DNA of 64,000 nt from the NCBI GenBank assembly GCA_013298215.1, contig JAAFKE010000010.1:1-64000 (forward strand), read 5' to 3'. The position numbers and the translations under genes are program-made. The stretch comes from Cytophagales bacterium (GTDB lineage: Bacteria > Bacteroidota > Bacteroidia > Cytophagales > Spirosomataceae). Below the pieces are notes generated by a model that saw nothing but the letters and a program-made list of their open reading frames with translations, had not been told where the DNA came from and searched no databases. This document shows, in pieces, positions 50,721-57,979 of this stretch (its first letter is position 1; each line of letters starts with the position of its first letter).

Positions 50721-51800
50721 ATGTTTTCATACGAAACACTTTTTTTTGCGGGCTTTGCTATTTTTGTAATTTTCGTTATGTTGCTCGATTTGGGCTTTTT
50801 TTCCAAACAAAAGAGCCACGAAGTTAGCTTTAAGGAGGCTGGTATTTGGAGTGCCATTTGGGTAGTATTAGCAATAAGTTTCTATTTTTTCTTAAAGCAG
50901 TTCGGCTACCTCGTCCATGGCATTGTCGATTTTGCCCACCTGCAAGAAATCAGAGACCAGTACGCCAAACACGTAGAACTCACTGCGGGCAATTTTGAAG
51001 TCAGCCTGCAGCGTTTTCAAAACAACATGGCCTTGGAATACATTACGGGTTATTTGGTAGAGTATTCGCTCTCGGCCGACAATATTTTTGTGTTCATTCT
51101 GATCCTCAACTCGTTTGGGGTACACAAACGGTACTACAAAAAAATTCTGGTTTGGGGCATTTTGGGGGCCATTGTTCTGCGCTTTGTGTTCATTTTTGTG
51201 GGAGCCGCCCTCCTCGAACGCTTCGACTGGATCATCTATATTTTTGGGGCGTTTCTGGTTTACACGGGCGTGAAACTATTTTTTGGCAACGACGAAGACG
51301 AGGCCATCGAACCGTCCTCTCATCCCGTTGTGCGGGTGGTGTCGAAGTATTTTAATGTGTACAAGCGCAACATAACCGATCATTTTTTGATCTACCACCG
51401 TGGGTTCAAAAAGTGGTTCGTAACGCCCCTTTTCATTGTCGTTATGGTTATTGCTTTCACCGACGTGGTCTTCGCCGTCGATTCGATCCCTGCCATTTTT
51501 TCGATCACCAAAGACCCCTACATTGTGTTTTTCTCCAATGTTTTCGCCATCATGGGGCTTCGGTCAATGTTCTTTTTCTTGTCGAGTATCATGGGAATGT
51601 TCCGTTTTTTGAAGGTTGGGTTGGCCATTTTACTCACCTACATTGGCCTAAAAATGATCTTCCACCACTATTTGGAGGCTTGGGGTTTCAAAACAGAATA
51701 TTCGCTCTACGTCATTTTGCTCATTTTGGGCGGTAGTATCGGCCTCAGTATGTTGTTTCCGAAGCAAGAAAACGTCGATTCAAACACCCACGTTAAATAA
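50721..51800 (+). CDS. TerC/Alx-family membrane protein
   Basis: 359 residues from ATG 50721, with about nine membrane segments. Family marks are the acidic membrane motifs VEYSLSADNIFVFILIL and FTDVVFAVDSIPAIFSIT, and SNVFAIMGLRSMFFFLSSIM. TerC/Alx proteins are linked to manganese export and metal loading of secreted proteins. An exact -7 element TACCTTTG lies at 50653-50660; TTTA at 50626-50629 is a loose -33. A small hairpin (AATCGTT/AACGATT, 51815-51836) follows without a T-run. Confidence 0.93.
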   Translation: MFSYETLFFAGFAIFVIFVMLLDLGFFSKQKSHEVSFKEAGIWSAIWVVLAISFYFFLKQFGYLVHGIVDFAHLQEIRDQYAKHVELTAGNFEVSLQRFQNNMALEYITGYLVEYSLSADNIFVFILILNSFGVHKRYYKKILVWGILGAIVLRFVFIFVGAALLERFDWIIYIFGAFLVYTGVKLFFGNDEDEAIEPSSHPVVRVVSKYFNVYKRNITDHFLIYHRGFKKWFVTPLFIVVMVIAFTDVVFAVDSIPAIFSITKDPYIVFFSNVFAIMGLRSMFFFLSSIMGMFRFLKVGLAILLTYIGLKMIFHHYLEAWGFKTEYSLYVILLILGGSIGLSMLFPKQENVDSNTHVK

Positions 51801-51814
51801 CTTCGACAAAGTCT

Positions 51815-51836
51815 AATCGTTTGTTAATCAACGATT
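51815..51836. other. Short hairpin after the TerC gene
   Basis: Seven-base arms AATCGTT and AACGATT with an eight-base loop; no T-run follows, so termination is doubtful. The rest of 51801-51976 shows no gene. Confidence 0.3.
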
Positions 51837-51976
51837 TAAGGTTACGAAAAATAACTTTCGATTTTGTTGAGTGGCGTGAGTCGAACAGGGTTCCGTGGAG
51901 ATGTGGAAATGTAATCGCAGCGGCGTACAGTGTCCACCTCATTTGCTACAAACCACTGTTGGGTACAGTAGCTTTT

Positions 51977-52825
51977 TTAGAGCTTCTTGATTTCCTCCTG
52001 TGATAATCCTGTCAGTTTTGCTATGTCAGAGGTCGAAAGTCCCATTTGCTTTGCTCGTTTAGCGATTTCAATTTTTCCCTCAATTTTTCCCTCAATTTTT
52101 CCCTCGTCAAATGCTGTATCTATTGTATTTTTATAATCTCTGTAAACTTTCAAACTATTTTCGTACAAACTAAGATCAGTTTGTCCAAGTTTTGATAATT
52201 CGGCTTTCTCAAATGCTTGTTCAAATACGTCGTCCGAAAAAATGGTTGGCATACTCTGAAAGTCCTCTAAATGTTTAATGAAATACAGCCACTTATCTAA
52301 ACGAGTTTCTAATTTTGTCTCCGATTTAGCAAAATTGGGCATTTCCAGATAAACATAAGTCAGTTTATCGTAGAATACTTTCCCATGTTGGTTTTTGAGT
52401 TTTATCGTATGTAAATATTCGCTTCGTTCAGTTTCTGTTTCGTAATCGTCAAAAGTGAAGTCTAAAATTCCGATGCAATAAACTGCCGTTAAATTGTAAT
52501 TCCAGTTCCCTTTTTCCGCTTGCTCCCTGATTGGGAAAGTTGAATAATAAATGGTTCTCTCCTTAAAATAGTTTTGCTTTGCTTTTTGAAGTTCTACTAT
52601 AAATTTTTCTCCCTTATCGTTTTCACAATAAATGTCATAGATGGCCTTTCTGTCCAACTCAGTCGTTCCGAGTTGTTCGTTGTTTTTAAAAGTAAGGTTA
52701 ACAATTTTATTTTTTTCGGGCAACAATGAGTTTAAGAAGTCAATAAGTTGGGGCTTACTTACTTCTTCGCCAAATATCTTTTTAAAACCGAAGTCGGTAT
52801 ATGGATTTATATATTTTGCCTTCAT
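51977..52825 (-). CDS. Rpn-family/PDDEXK_2 nuclease (transposase-like)
   Basis: 282 residues. MKAKYINPYTDFGFKKIFGEEVSKPQLIDFLNSLL is the standard start of this family. The PD-(D/E)xK core is seen in RKAIYDIYCENDKGEKFIVELQKAKQ, with the Asp and the Glu-x-Gln pair. The family contains Rpn recombination-promoting nucleases and relatives tied to mobile DNA or phage defence. The C-terminus carries three EGKI units and a helix-turn-helix-like end (MGLSTSDIAKLTGLSQEEIKKL). The gene is AT-rich compared with its neighbours, a sign of transfer. TAACTTTG (52858 to 52851) could be its -7 element. Confidence 0.88.
   Translation of the reverse strand: MKAKYINPYTDFGFKKIFGEEVSKPQLIDFLNSLLPEKNKIVNLTFKNNEQLGTTELDRKAIYDIYCENDKGEKFIVELQKAKQNYFKERTIYYSTFPIREQAEKGNWNYNLTAVYCIGILDFTFDDYETETERSEYLHTIKLKNQHGKVFYDKLTYVYLEMPNFAKSETKLETRLDKWLYFIKHLEDFQSMPTIFSDDVFEQAFEKAELSKLGQTDLSLYENSLKVYRDYKNTIDTAFDEGKIEGKIEGKIEIAKRAKQMGLSTSDIAKLTGLSQEEIKKL
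52069..52104 (-). repeat. Three 12-bp tandem repeats within the Rpn-type gene
   Basis: CAATTTTTCCCT occurs three times head to tail on the plus strand, encoding Gly-Lys-Ile-Glu units on the minus strand. Copy-number changes would keep the reading frame and vary the linker length. Confidence 0.9.
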
Positions 52826-53002
52826 GTATTTGTCTTTAAAAGTAATTCCACAAAGTTACTCATTTTTGACTTTATGTTTGGTGATTTGTCAATGTTGAAG
52901 TGACCCATCCTGCCGCCTATTCATTCAAAACGGGCACGGTACTGATTCAATATTATTACTCAAAGTGGTATTTAGTACAAATTTTTATTTACTTTGTACC
53001 AA

Positions 53003-53596
53003 ATGCTATTCAACTTTATTGATACCGACCAGCAACTACTGGCTCGAATTGCCACTGGCGACAACCTGGCGTTTGAGCTGCTATACCGGCGGTATTTCTC
53101 GAAACTCTACGGATCGGTCTATAAACGCCTTCAAGACCGACCGCAAACTGAGGAGGTTATCCAAGAGTTGTTTGTGTCTTTGTGGGAGCGGCGGGCGCAA
53201 CTAACAACCATCGAAAACACCGAAGGGTACCTTTTCGGTGCGGCAAAATACCTGGTCATCGCGCGTTTTAAACAAAACAGTCTGCTCGAAAAATACGGCA
53301 CCAACGGGACTGACCCCGACGGCGGCGGTAATTTTACCGAGCAGACTGTTGCTTTCGATGAACTCAATGAGGCCTACGCCCAGGCTCTTTTGCAGCTTCC
53401 AGGGCGTTGTCGCGAAGTTTTTGTGTTGAGCAGATCTGGGTTGTCGCAGCGCGAAATTTCGGAGCAGTTAGCTATTTCACAAAAAACGGTGGAGAGCCAA
53501 ATCTCCAAAGCCCTCCGGATACTCCGCCAACTACTGCGACACTACACCGTACTCCTTTGTATCTTAGTGAACTTCTACTTGCATTGGTATTCGTAA
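53003..53596 (+). CDS. ECF-type RNA polymerase sigma factor
   Basis: 197 residues from ATG 53003. Region 2 is ELLYRRYFSKLYGSVYKRL...EEVIQELFVSLWERRAQL, region 4 is LLQLPGRCREVFVLSRSGLSQREISEQLAISQKTVESQISKALRIL. This is the type usually paired with FecR anti-sigma factors and SusC/TonB-dependent receptors in Bacteroidota, but no such genes are adjacent. A hydrophobic end (HYTVLLCILVNFYLHWYS) follows region 4. The last 22 bases overlap the convergent lipoprotein gene. Its regulon is unknown; the nearby carbohydrate genes are candidates only by position. Confidence 0.9.
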   Translation: MLFNFIDTDQQLLARIATGDNLAFELLYRRYFSKLYGSVYKRLQDRPQTEEVIQELFVSLWERRAQLTTIENTEGYLFGAAKYLVIARFKQNSLLEKYGTNGTDPDGGGNFTEQTVAFDELNEAYAQALLQLPGRCREVFVLSRSGLSQREISEQLAISQKTVESQISKALRILRQLLRHYTVLLCILVNFYLHWYS

Positions 53597-54396
53597 TTGT
53601 AAGTTGTAACGCGGCCAGCGGTGTCGGTGGCAGACCGTAGTTTTACGACGGCCTCGGTGGGCAGCCCTTTTTGGTTATACAAATAATTGACCGTTCCGTT
53701 TTGGTTATTGGCCCTAAAAGCGGTCGGATTGTGGCGATTGGGCGCGTTGCCGAGCATCAAGTTCAGCAGTTGCATGGCCCTTGCCGCCGTGTAAACGTTG
53801 GGTTTGCCATCGAAAGCCGTAAAGATCGCCAGCGTACTGTCGATTGTAGTACCTGGCAAGCGCGCCGAAAACTTAGTGGCGTTTCTGGTGCTGTCGTAGT
53901 CCCACAGATAAGTTAGGCCGCGTTGCGGTGCAAACTTAACAACGCGTTTTTGAGCGTCGTAATCAACCGTAATCGTGTCGTCGGCGCGTGCGCCAGAGTT
54001 TAGAATTCGGTACGACTTGACGGTCTTCATCAGCTTAGTGTCGGCATCGTACTCAATTTCGTACTGGAAACTCTGGTCGCGGACGGCCAAGTTAGTCTCT
54101 CTAAATTTAGTGAGCAGTTTAGCCGCGTCGTACTCGAAGGTATAACGTTTGAGGAGCCGATTGCTCGAATCAGCCGAAAACTCGAACACCCGGTTGAGTT
54201 GCCCAGTGGTATCGAACTGATAGCTCCGGAAGATGACACCGTTTATTTTTTCGGTAACCAGCAAACAACCCTGCGCCGCCATGGCCGTAGAATCTACAAC
54301 CTGCGGGTCGGGTTCTGCTCCCGATTTGGGCTTGCAGGCATTGAACTGCAAGGTAATTACCACCAGAATAGTTAGAAAGGCGATAAATTTTTTCAT
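53575..54396 (-). CDS. Lipoprotein with YD-repeat-like beta-strand domain
   Basis: 273 residues from ATG 54396. Lipoprotein leader MKKFIAFLTILVVITLQFNAC. The mature part repeats strand pairs of the form YxFDTTGQLNRVFEFSADS, YTFEYDAAKLLTKFRET, YEIEYDADTKLMKTVKSY and YLYNQKGLPTEAVVKL, similar to RHS/YD-repeat or DUF4595-type proteins. It likely sits on the outer membrane. Function unknown. It converges on the sigma factor gene with a 22-base overlap and diverges from the rhamnosidase. Confidence 0.7.
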   Translation of the reverse strand: MKKFIAFLTILVVITLQFNACKPKSGAEPDPQVVDSTAMAAQGCLLVTEKINGVIFRSYQFDTTGQLNRVFEFSADSSNRLLKRYTFEYDAAKLLTKFRETNLAVRDQSFQYEIEYDADTKLMKTVKSYRILNSGARADDTITVDYDAQKRVVKFAPQRGLTYLWDYDSTRNATKFSARLPGTTIDSTLAIFTAFDGKPNVYTAARAMQLLNLMLGNAPNRHNPTAFRANNQNGTVNYLYNQKGLPTEAVVKLRSATDTAGRVTTYNYEYQCK

Positions 54397-54576
54397 AGTA
54401 TTGAACAATTGAGATGGGTTATTTCTTTTCCAAACAAACCCATTACAAATACCGTACCAATTTTAAAACAAACACGACCGAGGCACCGAAACAGAGATCA
54501 GCGGCCAAATAAGGAGATTCACGGGCGCTTTATCTTTCGCAGTATGACAATAGCAACTTCTCAACTCTTTTTAACG

Positions 54577-57333
54577 ATGAAACACTACCCCCACTTTCTC
54601 ATCTTCAATTTAATATTTTTAGGGCTAATGACGGCCACGCGCGGTTTGAGCCAAAAAAGCAATGTGACGGCCACGGCCCTGAGCTGCGAGCACAAAACCG
54701 ACCCCGTGGGCATAGACACGCCCGCCCCGCGCCTGAGTTGGAAGCTACAAACCACTACCCGAAACCAAAAACAGACCGCCTACCAAATAAAAGTGGCTAC
54801 TTCGGCTACATTCGACAAAAAAAGTTTGGTGTGGGATTCTAACAAAAAAATAGCTGCCACATCGGTGCTGCTGCCCTACGAAGGCATGACACTCCGAAGC
54901 GGCACACGGTATTTTTGGCAAGTTAAAATTTGGGACGCGCAAGGCGTTGAGTCGGCTTGGAGTGCTGTATCATTTTGGGAAATGAGCCTACTTACGGCTT
55001 CCGACTGGAAAGCAAAATGGATAGAACCCGCCCTCCAGCAAATAGCCAAGGAGGAGGATTCGCCCGCGTCGATGCTGCGTAAATCGTTTGTCATCAAATC
55101 AAAAATAACCTCGGCGCGGGCCTACGTGACCAGCCACGGTTTTTATGAACTGCACCTAAACGGCCAAAAAGTGGGCAACGAAGAGCTGACCCCTGGCTGG
55201 ACGTCGTACCACAAAAGGATTCAGTACCAAACCTACGACGTAACAGCCCAACTGCGCACGGGGGCAAACGCCGTCGGGGCGTTTCTGGGCGAAGGCTGGT
55301 ATCGGTCGCCGTTGGGCTGGGAAGATAACATAGCCTACTACGGCAAGCGGCTGGGGTTGCTCTGCCAGATCCACGTAAAATACGCCAATGGTTCGGAAGA
55401 AACGATTGGCAGCGATGACACTTGGAAGTATACCACCGACGGCCCAATACGGATCAACGAACTCTACGACGGCGAAGCTTACGATGCCACCCGCGAAATG
55501 AAAGGCTGGGATGAGGCCAGCTTCGACGACTCCAAATGGGCAGCCGTACAAATAGCCAACTTCGACAACAACGTGCTCATTGCTCCCCAGGGTGTGCCAA
55601 CCAAACGTATCGAAGAAATAAAGCCTATTAAGGTTTTTAGAACACCAAAAGGCTTACTCGTGGCCGACATGGGACAGAACATGGTTGGCTGGATACGGCT
55701 CAAAATCAGCGGCCCGCGCGGCACAAAAATAACCTTGCGCCACGCCGAAGTATTAGATAAATTCGGTGATTTTTATTTGGACAACCTCCGTTCAGCAAAG
55801 GCAAAGGCCACCTACACGCTCAAAGGCGATGGCCAAGAAACCTTCGAGCCGCGCTTTACTTTCATGGGGTTTAGGTATGTGAGCATTGAAGGTGCACCAA
55901 CCGAGATTAATGCCGAGAATTTGACGGGCGTGGTGGTTCACTCTGACATGAAACCCACCGGGACTTTCGATTGCTCGAACCCCTTAGTGAACCAACTGCA
56001 ACGTAATATTCTGTGGGGCCAGAAAGGAAATTTTGTGGACGTGCCCACCGACTGCCCCCAACGCGACGAACGCCTCGGCTGGACGGGCGACGCGCAGGCG
56101 TTTTGCCGAACGGCGGCCTATAACATGAACGTGGCGGCTTTTTTCACAAAATGGCTCAAAGACCTGGCCGCCGACCAACGCCCCGATGGTAGCGTGCCGT
56201 TTGTGTCGCCAGATATAATCAATAAAATGGGTGGAAACTCCGTACCCGTTTCGGCGGGCTGGGCCGACGTGGCCGTGATTGCCCCTTGGACGATTTACCA
56301 AGTATATGGCGACAAACGCCTGCTGGAAACCCAGTACCCGAGCATGAAGGCCTACGTAGAATACCAGCGCAAAAAATCGGTGAATTATCTCTGGAAAAAC
56401 GGCAGCGTGTTTGGCGATTGGCTCTTTTATAAGCCAGCGATGAACAGCCACACCGAAGCCGATGGTTTTACGAACCGAGACTATATTTGTGCGGCTTTTT
56501 TCGGGTATTCGACCAGCCTACTGACCGAGGCAGCACGGGCCTTGGGCAAAACCGAAGACGTGGCGCAGTACGGCGCATTGTTTGAAAATATAAAAAAATC
56601 GTTTAATGCGCAGTACGTTACACCAGAGGGACGCATTGCACCCGACTCTCAAACGGCCTACGTACTGGCCCTTATGTTTGACCTGCTGCCCGAAAACCTC
56701 CGATCTAAAGCTACCAACTATTTGGTTGAGGACATCGAAGGCCGAAAAAACCACCTATCGACGGGCTTTTTGGGCACACCGTATCTGTGCCACGTTTTGA
56801 GCCAAAATGGCCGCGCCGATGTAGGCTACGATCTGCTGCTGCAAGAAACCTACCCGTCGTGGTTGTATCCCGTAAAAATGGGAGCAACCACCATCTGGGA
56901 GCGCTGGGATGGCCAGAAACCCGATAGTACGTTTCAGGATAAGGGCATGAACTCTTTCAATCATTACGCCTACGGAGCCATCGGCGACTGGATGTATCGG
57001 GTGGTGGCGGGTATAGAAATTGACCCGAACAAACCTGGCTACCAGCACTTTTTTGTTCAACCCCAACCTACCAATAAACTCTCGTATGCCAAGGCCACGT
57101 TTGAGTCGAACTACGGGGAGATTGCAGCAGGCTGGCAGCGCCAAAACGGCAAAATGAAAATGACCGTGAAAGTGCCCGCCAATACTACGGCTACAATTAA
57201 GATTCCGCACGGCACAGTTGCGGGCATAACCGAGAGCGGCAGCCCGCTCAAAGACGGGTTTCCCGATGCAAAAGCCACCAAAGGCGTTGTTGAACTTGTG
57301 GTTGGTTCGGGAGATTATATTTTTGAGTTCTAA
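54577..57333 (+). CDS. Secreted alpha-L-rhamnosidase (GH78)
   Basis: 918 residues from ATG 54577; the frame is open from 54409. TATCTTTC at 54531-54538 is a likely -7 element, so the upstream starts would not be transcribed. Leader MKHYPHFLIFNLIFLGLMTATRGLSQ. Fibronectin-like N-terminal domain (DTPAPRLSWKLQ, GTRYFWQVKIWDAQG), rhamnosidase N domain (YVTSHGFYELHLNGQKVG), then the (alpha/alpha)6 catalytic barrel. The catalytic region is VDVPTDCPQRDERLGWTGDAQAFCRTA, with the acid Glu, and GATTIWERWDG carries the second conserved Glu. It removes terminal L-rhamnose from plant glycosides or pectin. A strong terminator follows. Confidence 0.93.
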   Translation: MKHYPHFLIFNLIFLGLMTATRGLSQKSNVTATALSCEHKTDPVGIDTPAPRLSWKLQTTTRNQKQTAYQIKVATSATFDKKSLVWDSNKKIAATSVLLPYEGMTLRSGTRYFWQVKIWDAQGVESAWSAVSFWEMSLLTASDWKAKWIEPALQQIAKEEDSPASMLRKSFVIKSKITSARAYVTSHGFYELHLNGQKVGNEELTPGWTSYHKRIQYQTYDVTAQLRTGANAVGAFLGEGWYRSPLGWEDNIAYYGKRLGLLCQIHVKYANGSEETIGSDDTWKYTTDGPIRINELYDGEAYDATREMKGWDEASFDDSKWAAVQIANFDNNVLIAPQGVPTKRIEEIKPIKVFRTPKGLLVADMGQNMVGWIRLKISGPRGTKITLRHAEVLDKFGDFYLDNLRSAKAKATYTLKGDGQETFEPRFTFMGFRYVSIEGAPTEINAENLTGVVVHSDMKPTGTFDCSNPLVNQLQRNILWGQKGNFVDVPTDCPQRDERLGWTGDAQAFCRTAAYNMNVAAFFTKWLKDLAADQRPDGSVPFVSPDIINKMGGNSVPVSAGWADVAVIAPWTIYQVYGDKRLLETQYPSMKAYVEYQRKKSVNYLWKNGSVFGDWLFYKPAMNSHTEADGFTNRDYICAAFFGYSTSLLTEAARALGKTEDVAQYGALFENIKKSFNAQYVTPEGRIAPDSQTAYVLALMFDLLPENLRSKATNYLVEDIEGRKNHLSTGFLGTPYLCHVLSQNGRADVGYDLLLQETYPSWLYPVKMGATTIWERWDGQKPDSTFQDKGMNSFNHYAYGAIGDWMYRVVAGIEIDPNKPGYQHFFVQPQPTNKLSYAKATFESNYGEIAAGWQRQNGKMKMTVKVPANTTATIKIPHGTVAGITESGSPLKDGFPDAKATKGVVELVVGSGDYIFEF

Positions 57334-57372
57334 AAAAAAAGCGTGCGGAGGTTTGCTCCGCACGCTTTTTTT
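57332..57372. terminator. Bidirectional terminator after the rhamnosidase gene
   Basis: Stem GCGTGCGGAG/CTCCGCACGC with a five-base loop GTTTG, preceded by nine A and followed by seven T. It can end transcripts from both sides. Confidence 0.92.
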
Positions 57373-57391
57373 GTTGGGCATCAACGCCGCT

Positions 57392-57850
57392 TTACTTGGG
57401 GCAAGTGCCCGTGCCACGGAAGTTTTCTACCTTAATTTTCACTTCTTTGCCTCCCTGCGTGGCGGCATCCAACGTGCGGTTGCCCGCCAGTTCGTCGCAT
57501 TTGGCATCTTTCTCAACGTGCAACCACGCGTCCGTGCCGTTTTTGGGGTTACGAACAACCTTAAACTCCAATTTTTTGTCGAAGTCCTTCGTCGAAACGT
57601 CCACGCTGAAAGTGCCATCGGCCTGCTTCATCAGCGTTGTTGTAGACTTGTCTGGAGTCCAAGCATCTTTGGTGAAGCTCCCCGCCAATACAAAAACATC
57701 GGAGGCCATAATGGTGGTGGGCATCGTTACGATTACCCGCACTTGCTCGCTCGTTGGCCCTGCGGCGGCAGCAACCATTGTGGAGTCTTTGCTACAGCCG
57801 AAGACAGCTACCAGGCCGCCTACGACGATCAAACTCAATACTCTTTTCAT
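57392..57850 (-). CDS. Lipoprotein with a starch-binding-like (CBM20-type) domain
   Basis: 152 residues. Lipoprotein leader MKRVLSLIVVGGLVAVFGC. The mature domain, VRVIVTMPTTIMASDVFVLAGSFTKDAWTPDKSTTTLMKQADGTFSVDVS, then KLEFKVVRNPKNGTDAWLHVEKD, has the W-x-P and strand pattern of carbohydrate-binding Ig-like domains that recognise alpha-glucans. The assignment is by pattern only. It diverges from the amylase gene with back-to-back promoters in the 129-base gap, which suggests shared use of starch or maltodextrin at the cell surface. Confidence 0.65.
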   Translation of the reverse strand: MKRVLSLIVVGGLVAVFGCSKDSTMVAAAAGPTSEQVRVIVTMPTTIMASDVFVLAGSFTKDAWTPDKSTTTLMKQADGTFSVDVSTKDFDKKLEFKVVRNPKNGTDAWLHVEKDAKCDELAGNRTLDAATQGGKEVKIKVENFRGTGTCPK

Positions 57851-57903
57851 TTTAAATAGCGTTTTTTGGTGTTAAATAATTTGACTTGATAACAAAACGG
57901 CTA

Positions 57904-57935
57904 CAAAATTAAAGAATCGTGTTTTTTTTACCAAA
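57904..57935 (-). promoter_or_regulatory. Promoter of the starch-binding-like lipoprotein gene
   Basis: Minus-strand TTTG (57935-57932), a 20-base spacer and TAATTTTG (57911-57904). Predicted start near 57898, leader about 48 bases. Confidence 0.7.
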
Positions 57936-57942
57936 TAGGTAC

Positions 57943-57950
57943 TACTTTCG
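57943..57950 (+). promoter_or_regulatory. -7 element of the amylase gene
   Basis: TACTTTCG, one base from TAnnTTTG, with a T-run about 19 bases upstream. It lies within ten bases of the divergent promoter, so one regulator could control both. Leader of about 23 bases to ATG 57980. Confidence 0.45.
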
Positions 57951-57979
57951 TAATCGATTACTTATCCAAGCAACTTGTC

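Noticed and set aside
51870-51900. T-loop-like sequence (minus strand GTTCGACTC) suggesting a tRNA
   Set aside because: The flanking bases do not form a T stem and no acceptor, D or anticodon arms can be drawn.
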